Both the position numbers and the translations under genes were made by a program. From Silvimonas sp. (GTDB taxonomy: Bacteria > Pseudomonadota > Gammaproteobacteria > Burkholderiales > Chitinibacteraceae): a stretch of 7,044 nucleotides of DNA. A model generated the notes under the pieces. The model had not been told where the DNA came from. It did no database searches and saw only the letters and a list, made by a program, of their open reading frames with translations. Numbering within the stretch: the stretch's first letter is position 1; the number at the start of each line of letters is the position of its first letter. Of the stretch, positions 1-4,442 are shown one piece after another. The DNA lies in NCBI GenBank assembly GCA_030151005.1, contig JASLES010000354.1, positions 1 to 7,044 on the forward strand, given 5' to 3'.

Positions 1-519
1 CTGCAAAACGCCAATCAGCAGGCCTGGCACAATTTTGTCACATACACCCAGCAAAGTGACGGCATCAAACACGTTATGCGACAGCGCCACAGCGGTAGAC
101 ATGGCAATCACATCGCGGCTGAACAGCGACAGCTCCATGCCCGGTTGACCTTGAGTCACCCCGTCACACATGGCTGGCGTGCCGCCCGCAAATTGTGCGG
201 TTGCACCAGCTTCGAGCGCAGCTTGCTTGATGATTGCAGGGTAGGTTTCAAACGGCTGATGGGCGGACAACATGTCGTTATAAGACGACACAATAGCGAC
301 ATTGGGGCGGCGCATTTCGCGCAGCATGATTTTGTCTTTTTCCGGCGATGCAGCCCAGGCATGAGCCAGATTGGTACATGCCAGGCCCTTGCGTAGCGGT
401 TCCTTGCTGGCTGCGGCATCCAGTCGGGCCAGATAACGGTCGCGGGACTCGCGGCTACGTTCAACAATACGCCGCGTTACTTCGGCGAGCCGAGGGTGCA
501 CTGAACTGACAGCTGGCAT
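1..519 (-). CDS. edd: 6-phosphogluconate dehydratase, N-terminal part (cut by window edge)
   Basis: This gene encodes the enzyme that dehydrates 6-phosphogluconate to KDPG, the first committed step of the cytosolic Entner-Doudoroff pathway. The minus-strand frame is open from the ATG at 519 to the left edge and gives 173 residues of a family that is usually about 600 long. The start MPAVSSVHPRLAEVTRRI aligns with the Edd N-terminus. The conserved blocks SSYNDMLSAHQP (78-89) and MCDGVTQGQPGMELS (117-131) follow. CDKIVPGLLIG (160-170) matches the IlvD/Edd signature C-D-K-x2-P-[GA]-x3-[GA]; its Cys160 is an expected ligand of the labile Fe-S cluster. The close paralogue IlvD (dihydroxy-acid dehydratase) is less likely because the N-terminal region reads like E. 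coli Edd. A GGAG Shine-Dalgarno (527-530) lies 7 nt before the ATG. The gene is divergent from zwf and is probably controlled by the HexR-like site at 596-610. The missing part includes the remaining cluster ligands. Confidence 0.96.
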   Translation of the reverse strand, partial: MPAVSSVHPRLAEVTRRIVERSRESRDRYLARLDAAASKEPLRKGLACTNLAHAWAASPEKDKIMLREMRRPNVAIVSSYNDMLSAHQPFETYPAIIKQAALEAGATAQFAGGTPAMCDGVTQGQPGMELSLFSRDVIAMSTAVALSHNVFDAVTLLGVCDKIVPGLLIGVLQ

Positions 520-595
520 TGCAGGACTCCGGAAATGGGGGAACGCCATAGACCTGATATTGCAATCCAGGCCGGGACTGAAATAGTTGCCGAGG

Positions 596-610
596 CGTAG
601 TTTTACTACA
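596..610. promoter_or_regulatory. HexR-like operator for edd
   Basis: The 15-bp sequence CGTAGTTTTACTACA reads TGTAGTAAAACTACG in the direction of edd. It is an imperfect palindrome in which the inner arms GTAGT and ACTAC pair exactly and only the outermost position fails. The TGTAGT-N3-ACTACA pattern resembles HexR operators described in other proteobacteria, including the TTGT-N7/8-ACAA form in Pseudomonas. The next base extends the left arm, read toward edd, to TTGTAGT. Its location about 77 bp before the edd ATG, over the proposed -10, and the hexR gene 3 kb away support the assignment. Binding is inferred. Confidence 0.72.
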
Positions 611-628
611 ATCACCCCTCAGCGGCAA
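600..628 (-). promoter_or_regulatory. Candidate sigma-70 promoter for edd
   Basis: On the minus strand, TTGCCG (628-623) is followed after exactly 17 nt by TAAAAC (605-600). Each hexamer matches 4 of 6 consensus positions. The -10 sits inside the HexR-like palindrome, so bound HexR would block RNA polymerase. Transcription would begin near 593, giving a leader of about 74 nt. The call rests on spacing and the operator overlap, because the hexamers alone are weak. Confidence 0.45.
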
Positions 629-696
629 CCGCCACTATGACACAAACTGGTGCTGCTGCAGTGCAGCATAAATCAATCTGGACGCGCTCTCGTCAG

Positions 697-741
697 CTTG
701 ATATAGCGGCGTTTCAAGGCCCCGGAACGCGTCTTGATATA
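697..741 (+). repeat. Direct repeat CTTGATATA, two copies
   Basis: CTTGATATA occurs at 697-705 and again at 733-741, with starts 36 bp apart. Each copy has the TGnTATA form of an extended -10 element (TGATATAGC and TGATATACC), but neither has a recognisable -35 at the usual distance. They may be alternative promoters, regulator half-sites or chance. Confidence 0.3.
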
Positions 742-745
742 CCGT

Positions 746-775
746 TTGCGTGGCCCTTTGAGCGTGTAGTAAGAT
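746..775 (+). promoter_or_regulatory. Candidate sigma-70 promoter for zwf
   Basis: TTGCGT (746-751) and TAAGAT (770-775) are separated by 18 nt. The -35 is weak, and the -10 matches 4 of 6 consensus positions. The -10 occupies positions 6 to 11 of the HexR-like operator at 765-779, the same register as in the proposed edd promoter. Transcription would start near 782, leaving about 240 nt of untranslated leader before zwf. A second promoter nearer to zwf is not excluded. Confidence 0.4.
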
Positions 776-779
776 TACA
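765..779. promoter_or_regulatory. HexR-like operator for zwf-pgl-hexR
   Basis: TGTAGTAAGATTACA is a near-palindrome: TGTA pairs with TACA, T770 pairs with A774, and only the G769/T775 pair fails. It fits the same TGTAGT-N3-AYTACA pattern as the edd site. If HexR binds here, it controls zwf, pgl and, by readthrough, its own gene. That would form an autoregulatory loop relieved by KDPG, the known HexR effector in Pseudomonas. Binding is inferred from the motif and gene context. Confidence 0.7.
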
Positions 780-939
780 AAGCATTTCCTATGGCCGCGC
801 TGGCAATTTTCAGCATAGATGAACAGAGCGCGCCCCGGAAAGTCGCAATTGACGGCAGCATGAATCAGCTTTGGTGCGATCATCAACTGAGCCTGTGCTG
901 CCGTGTCTGTTTCGCCGTGCCAGGCGCACACCAAGGATT

Positions 940-972
940 CTGTTTCAGAAAACAGCTCAGGCTGTTTACAGC
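940..972 (+). other. Competing hairpins in the zwf leader
   Basis: CTGTTT (940-945) can pair with AAACAG (950-955) across a four-base loop. The same middle segment, extended to AAACAGC (950-956), can instead pair with GCTGTTT (961-967), also across a four-base loop. The third segment can fold on itself as GCTGT-TT-ACAGC (961-972). These helices are mutually exclusive, the arrangement used by attenuators and translational switches. No T-run follows, so transcription termination is unlikely. Function is not established. Confidence 0.35.
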
Positions 973-975
973 AAC

Positions 976-1001
976 GGGAGGCCGTCATGCCTTCCGCATA
1001 A
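976..1001 (+). other. Possible four-codon leader ORF and hairpin before zwf
   Basis: ATG CCT TCC GCA TAA (987-1001) would encode MPSA. It is preceded by GGGAGG (976-981), which contains a full GGAGG Shine-Dalgarno, 5 nt before the ATG. The stop codon abuts the AAGGAAAGGA that serves zwf. The same bases form a 7-bp hairpin: GGGAGGC (976-982) pairs with GCCTTCC (989-995) with one G-T pair, which would hide the mini-ORF's ribosome site. Translation of it could be coupled to zwf, but an ORF this short may be accidental. Confidence 0.22.
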
Positions 1002-1020
1002 AAGGAAAGGAACGCCCGAT

Positions 1021-2472
1021 ATGACCCCTAATGATGCTTTCGACATGGTGCTGTTCGGTGGCACCGGCGATCTGGTAATGCGCAAGCTGCTGCCGGCCCT
1101 GTATCACCAGCACCGTGACGGCAACCTGCCCAAGTCTGGCCGCATTATCTGTCTGGGCCGCAGCGCCGCAGACACTGCCGCATATCTGGAAAAGGCCCAT
1201 GGCCTGGCGAAGGGCTATCTGGGCAGCGATTACGAAGCCGCCGTGTGGGATGAATTTGCCAGCCGCATCCACTTCCTGCGCGTCGACGCCAACAATGCAG
1301 ATGACTACAAACTGCTGGCCGACACCCTGAATGAAGAACAAGGCCGTTCGCGCGTGTTTTATCTCTCCACCGCGCCCGACCTGTTTGCCGGTATTTCCGA
1401 GAACCTCGCCAAGGTTGATCTCAACAAGGGGAACTCCCGCGTTGTGCTGGAAAAACCGCTCGGCCACGATCTTGATTCCTCCAACGAAATCAACGACGCC
1501 GTCGCCCGCTTCTTTACCGAACAACAGATCTACCGTATCGACCACTACCTGGGCAAAGAGCCGGTACTGAACCTGATCGCGCTGCGCTTTGCCAACACGC
1601 TGCTTGAACCGCTGTGGCGCCGCGAGTGGATCCGCGACGTGCAAATTACCGTGACCGAGCAAGTCGGCGTGGAAACCCGCGCAGACTTCTACGACAAAAC
1701 CGGCGCGCTGCGCGACATGATCCAGAACCACCTGGTGCAGTTGCTGACCATTGTGGCCATGGAGCCGCCGGCATCCATGGATGGCGACGCCGTTCGTGAT
1801 GAAAAACTCAAGGTACTGCGCGCACTCAAGCCGCTGACACCAGAAGATGTACACACCAAGGTAGTCCGTGGTCAGTACCGCGCGGGTGCCATCAATGGCA
1901 AGCCGGTCCCCGGTTATCAGGAAGAGCCGGGTGTACCGGCAGGTTCCAACTGCGAAACCTTTGTTGCGCTCAAGGCTGAAATCCAGACCTGGCGCTGGGC
2001 TGGCGTGCCGTTCTTCTTGCGTACCGGCAAGCGTCTGCAAGATCGTCTGGCAGAGATCGTCATCAATTTCCGCGAAACCCCGACGTCGCTGTTCGGCCGC
2101 ACTCACACCCCGAACCGTCTGGTGATCCGTCTGCAACCGGATGAGTCCGTGCGTCTGTACCTGCTGGCCAAAGAGCCGGGCAATCAGGTGCGCCTGCGCC
2201 CGGTTCACCTGGACCTGGACTTCAAGGAAACTTTCAAGACTCGCGCTCCGGAAGCCTACGAGCGTCTGTTGATGGACGTGATTCGTGGCGATCTGTCGCT
2301 GTTTGTCCGTCGCGACGAGCAACGTGCGGCATGGCGCTGGGTTGAGCCGATTCTCGATTCCTGGGAAAACAGCACCGAAGCGCCCAAGCCGTACAACGCT
2401 GGTAGCTGGGGCCCGGCCGCTGCGTCCGCCCTGCTCTCCCGCGACGGCGTGTCCTGGCACGAAGAATCGTAA
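1021..2472 (+). CDS. zwf: Glucose-6-phosphate 1-dehydrogenase
   Basis: Zwf is a cytosolic enzyme that oxidises glucose-6-phosphate to 6-phosphogluconolactone with reduction of NAD(P)+. It feeds both the Entner-Doudoroff and oxidative pentose phosphate pathways. The 483-residue protein is full length for the family. The N-terminal Rossmann fold carries FGGTGDLVMRKLLPALY (12-28). Arg47 after the second strand would favour NADP+, an inference by analogy with characterised enzymes. EKPLGHD lies at 144-150, and the signature RIDHYLGKE (172-180) holds the substrate-binding Lys179. His237 in QNHLVQ corresponds to the catalytic base His240 of the Leuconostoc enzyme. FLRTGKR (332-338) contributes a further substrate-contacting lysine. 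I chose the ATG at 1021 because AGGA (1008-1011) is 9 nt upstream and the protein aligns from there; the frame stays open back to 871, but that extension looks non-coding. The gene heads the zwf-pgl-hexR unit behind a HexR-like operator. Confidence 0.97.
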   Translation: MTPNDAFDMVLFGGTGDLVMRKLLPALYHQHRDGNLPKSGRIICLGRSAADTAAYLEKAHGLAKGYLGSDYEAAVWDEFASRIHFLRVDANNADDYKLLADTLNEEQGRSRVFYLSTAPDLFAGISENLAKVDLNKGNSRVVLEKPLGHDLDSSNEINDAVARFFTEQQIYRIDHYLGKEPVLNLIALRFANTLLEPLWRREWIRDVQITVTEQVGVETRADFYDKTGALRDMIQNHLVQLLTIVAMEPPASMDGDAVRDEKLKVLRALKPLTPEDVHTKVVRGQYRAGAINGKPVPGYQEEPGVPAGSNCETFVALKAEIQTWRWAGVPFFLRTGKRLQDRLAEIVINFRETPTSLFGRTHTPNRLVIRLQPDESVRLYLLAKEPGNQVRLRPVHLDLDFKETFKTRAPEAYERLLMDVIRGDLSLFVRRDEQRAAWRWVEPILDSWENSTEAPKPYNAGSWGPAAASALLSRDGVSWHEES

Positions 2473-2512
2473 TTCGCGGTTGATTGCTTGATTGATTAAA
2501 TAGCCGCATTTG

Positions 2513-2541
2513 CCGGTAACCGGGCACTACCTGGTTACCGG
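2513..2541 (+). other. Hairpin between zwf and pgl
   Basis: CCGGTAACC (2513-2521) and GGTTACCGG (2533-2541) form a perfect 9-bp stem with an 11-nt loop, 40 bp after the zwf stop and about 80 bp before pgl. No T-run follows, so full intrinsic termination is unlikely. It may stabilise the zwf 3' end, mark an RNA processing site or partly attenuate transcription. The rest of the 150-bp gap shows a short TTGATT repetition (2480-2494) but no clear promoter. Confidence 0.55.
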
Positions 2542-2622
2542 TTGCCGTATCTGGAATCAGGATTTTGTGCAGTGCAACGTATTGACGTTGTCTGCCCAAC
2601 AGCAATAAACAAAGGAACAACA

Positions 2623-3321
2623 ATGTCCCTGCAGTGGCATGAATTCGCCAGCAAAGACGAACTGGATCACGGCCTCGCAGCCGATATCGCCAAGGCGCTG
2701 AACGCCGCGATCGCTGCCCGTGGCAAGGCATCGCTGGCTGTCTCTGGCGGCCGTACCCCGGCTGGCATGTTCAAGGCATTGAGCGAGTCCGCCGTCGACT
2801 TCAGCAAAGTCTGGATCACCCTCGTCGATGAACGCTGGGTGCCGGTTGACCATGCCGACAGCAACGAGCGCACCGTGCGCCAGAACCTGTTGCAGGGCAA
2901 CGCTGCTGCCGCACATTTTGTCTCGCCGGTATCTTCTGCCCCGACCCCGCATGAAGGTCAGGCCGAGATTGAGGCGCGCTTTGCCACCTTGCCAGCGCCG
3001 TTTGACGTGCTGATTCTGGGCATGGGCGACGATGGCCATACTGCATCGCTGTTCCCCAACGCCGTGGAACTGGAAGCCGCTTGCGCCTCGACCAACCTTG
3101 TGGCCGCAGTCACGCCGCCGGTTGCACCGCATCAGCGCATCACGCTGACACTGCCGACCATCGCCAAGGCGCGCGAAGTGATTGTGCACATTACTGGCGA
3201 AGGCAAGAAAACCCTGTTGCAAACCGCCATGACGGAAGATAAACCCGTCACGGCGCAATTTCCGATCCGCCGTGTGCTGGATGCGGTAACCGGTCAGAAA
3301 CTGGTTTACTGGACCGCCTGA
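2623..3321 (+). CDS. pgl: 6-phosphogluconolactonase (DevB/SOL type)
   Basis: Pgl hydrolyses 6-phosphogluconolactone, the Zwf product, to 6-phosphogluconate, the Edd substrate. It prevents build-up of the reactive lactone in the cytosol. The 232-residue length is typical of the DevB/SOL family, which shares an ancestral fold with glucosamine-6-phosphate isomerases. Visible blocks are LAVSGGRTPAGMF (38-50, phosphate-binding loop), VDERWVP (68-74), SNERTVRQNLL (80-90) and LGMGDDGHTASLFP (132-145, the hallmark loop with the catalytic-site Asp and His). Glucosamine-6-phosphate deaminase is excluded by these lactonase-type blocks and by the zwf neighbour. The ATG at 2623 is chosen because AAAGGA (2611-2616) lies 6 nt upstream and the protein begins there like its homologues; an in-frame TTG at 2542 is unlikely because it would abut the hairpin. 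It follows zwf by 150 bp and is probably co-transcribed from the zwf promoter. Confidence 0.95.
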   Translation: MSLQWHEFASKDELDHGLAADIAKALNAAIAARGKASLAVSGGRTPAGMFKALSESAVDFSKVWITLVDERWVPVDHADSNERTVRQNLLQGNAAAAHFVSPVSSAPTPHEGQAEIEARFATLPAPFDVLILGMGDDGHTASLFPNAVELEAACASTNLVAAVTPPVAPHQRITLTLPTIAKAREVIVHITGEGKKTLLQTAMTEDKPVTAQFPIRRVLDAVTGQKLVYWTA

Positions 3322-3334
3322 CCGGGCATTTTCA

Positions 3335-3355
3335 GATATGGGGTCACCCCATATC
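3335..3355 (+). other. Strong palindromic hairpin after pgl
   Basis: GATATGGGG (3335-3343) and CCCCATATC (3347-3355) form a perfect 9-bp inverted repeat around TCA. The outer two loop bases are also complementary, so as duplex DNA it is a 21-bp palindrome with only the central base unpaired. It begins 14 bp after the pgl stop. No T-run follows. It could be a processing or stability hairpin or a protein-binding site; its high symmetry allows either. Confidence 0.55.
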
Positions 3356-3368
3356 CATAATCGGCAAC

Positions 3369-3391
3369 GGGGCTACCCAAAAGGCAGCCCC
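3369..3391 (+). other. Second hairpin before hexR
   Basis: GGGGCTACC (3369-3377) pairs with GGCAGCCCC (3383-3391) around the loop CAAAA, with one A-C mismatch. It follows the hairpin at 3335-3355 by 13 bp and ends about 18 bp before the hexR Shine-Dalgarno. Two tandem hairpins could lower readthrough into hexR or protect the pgl mRNA end. No T-run follows. Confidence 0.45.
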
Positions 3392-3422
3392 AAGCCCTAC
3401 AAAGAGATGGAGTTAGACGCCT

Positions 3423-4268
3423 ATGCTCGAACGCATCAAAACGATGATCGACAGCTTGTCCCGCTCGGAACGCAAGGTTGCCGAACTGGTGCTGGCCCAA
3501 CCCAATCTGGTTGCGAATGCGCCCATTGCGCAAATTGCGGACCTCGCGGACGTATCGCAACCCACGGTCATCCGTTTTTGCCGTTCGCTCAACTGCTCCG
3601 GTCTGCAGGATTTCAAACTGCGCCTGACCCGCAGTCTGGTGTCCGGGGTGCCTTATGTGCACTCCATGGTGTCGGCTGATGACTCGGCGCACGATCTGGC
3701 CAAAAAACTGTTCGACAACAACATCTCGCATCTGTTGCGCTGCCGGAACGAGCTGGATACCGAAGCGCTGGAAAAAGCCATCAAGGTACTGTCCAACACC
3801 CACAAGATCGAAGTCTGGGGTCAGGGTCAGTCTGGTGCCGTGGCCATTGACGCGCAGAACAAGTTTTTCCGCCTGGGCGTACCCACCGTGGCCTACACCG
3901 ATCCGCACATGCACGGTATGAGCGCATCGATGCTCAAGCCTGGCGACGCCGTTGTGGCCGTGTCCAATTCGGGCCGTACGCTGGACATGATCCGCTCGGT
4001 TGAAATTGCCCGGGATGCCGGCGCAGACGTCATCGGCATCACCCATTCGAAGTCGCCGCTGGCAAAACGCTGCTCTCTTTGCCTTTATGCCGACACAATG
4101 GAAGATCCTGACCTATACACTCCTATGATTACCCGGATCGTGCATCTGGTGATCATTGACGTGCTGGCGGTTGGCGTTGCGCTCAAGCGTGGCCCGGAGC
4201 TGATCGACCAGCTGGAAAAAATGAAGCGCAACATGAAAGAAAAGCGTGTGCGCGGCCACGATCACTGA
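3423..4268 (+). CDS. hexR: HexR-type transcriptional repressor (RpiR family)
   Basis: HexR proteins repress zwf, edd and other glucose-catabolism genes in proteobacteria and are released from DNA by KDPG, the Edd product. This 281-residue protein has the family layout. An N-terminal HTH_6/RpiR domain (about 1-77) includes LSRSERKVAELVL (12-24) and the helix-turn-helix IAQIADLADVSQPTVIRFCR (35-54). A linker carries GVPYVHSMV, and a C-terminal SIS sugar-phosphate domain (about 120-250) carries GQGQSGAVA (133-141) and SNSGRT (181-186), the expected ligand contacts. The tail (254-281) is highly charged. A GGAG site (3409-3412) lies 10 nt before the ATG. The position inside a zwf-pgl-pgi cluster with HexR-like palindromes in the edd/zwf region favours HexR over other RpiR-family regulators. 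It probably shares the zwf transcript and is thus autoregulated; no separate promoter or operator was recognised in the 101-bp gap before it. Confidence 0.92.
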   Translation: MLERIKTMIDSLSRSERKVAELVLAQPNLVANAPIAQIADLADVSQPTVIRFCRSLNCSGLQDFKLRLTRSLVSGVPYVHSMVSADDSAHDLAKKLFDNNISHLLRCRNELDTEALEKAIKVLSNTHKIEVWGQGQSGAVAIDAQNKFFRLGVPTVAYTDPHMHGMSASMLKPGDAVVAVSNSGRTLDMIRSVEIARDAGADVIGITHSKSPLAKRCSLCLYADTMEDPDLYTPMITRIVHLVIIDVLAVGVALKRGPELIDQLEKMKRNMKEKRVRGHDH

Positions 4269-4280
4269 TCCACAAATTTG

Positions 4281-4316
4281 ACCACAGCTGTTGGTGTGCC
4301 AGCCAACTGCTGTGGT
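4281..4316 (+). terminator. Hairpin after hexR, possible weak terminator
   Basis: ACCACAGCTGTTGG (4281-4294) pairs with CCAACTGCTGTGGT (4303-4316) as a 14-position stem with one T-T mismatch and an 8-nt loop. It begins 12 bp after the hexR stop, where a terminator would be expected. No T-run follows (TACAGAATC), so efficient intrinsic termination is doubtful; a Rho-dependent or 3'-end-stabilising role is possible. Confidence 0.45.
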
Positions 4317-4338
4317 TACAGAATCGACTCTTGCAGTA

Positions 4339-4354
4339 CTAGTCGTACCACTAG
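4339..4354. promoter_or_regulatory. Inverted repeat upstream of pgi
   Basis: CTAGTCGTACCACTAG is a 16-bp palindrome with a single mismatched pair (C4344/C4349), about 90 bp before the pgi ATG. It differs from the HexR-like sites in arms and spacing, so I do not call it a HexR site. A TAAAAC at 4368-4373 could be a -10, which would put this repeat over the -35 region, but no -35 hexamer is convincing. It is a candidate operator for an unidentified regulator or a chance repeat. Confidence 0.3.
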
Positions 4355-4442
4355 CGCTTAGCGTGTGTAAAACAGGTCTTCAAACCAGAGTCCGCCACCC
4401 TCAGGCAAGCGGACGTGAAGCCACAGGAAGAAAGGAAATACG

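Larger units (their letters stand above)
520..1020. promoter_or_regulatory. Divergent edd/zwf intergenic regulatory region
   Basis: About 500 bp separate the divergent edd and zwf start codons. I see no convincing protein gene here: the short open frames on both strands have no recognisable domains, and they run across the two operator-like palindromes. The stretch holds two HexR-like palindromes, candidate promoters for both genes, a 9-bp direct repeat, and a zwf leader of up to about 240 nt with several small hairpins. A weak hairpin also occurs at 709-730, with arms GCGTTTC and GGAACGC including one G-T pair. The region is longer than two simple promoters need. Confidence 0.8.

Noticed and set aside
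637..822. A plus-strand frame of 61 codons in the edd/zwf gap
   Set aside because: It has no domain and runs straight through the HexR-like site and candidate promoter, so chance is the simpler explanation.
635..988. A minus-strand frame of 117 codons in the edd/zwf gap
   Set aside because: It has no recognisable motif and overlaps the zwf operator and leader hairpins. The region is better explained as regulatory.
871..1020. A 50-residue N-terminal extension of Zwf from the upstream in-frame ATG
   Set aside because: The extension does not look like the family, the resulting protein would be longer than usual, and a good ribosome site directs initiation at 1021.
985..2460. A minus-strand open frame of 491 codons opposite zwf
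   Set aside because: As with pgi, it shadows a well-supported gene, has no recognisable domain, and would begin inside the zwf 3' end.
2542..2622. A 27-residue extension of Pgl from an upstream TTG
   Set aside because: The TTG directly abuts the 2513-2541 hairpin and has no ribosome site, whereas AAAGGA lies 6 nt before the ATG at 2623.
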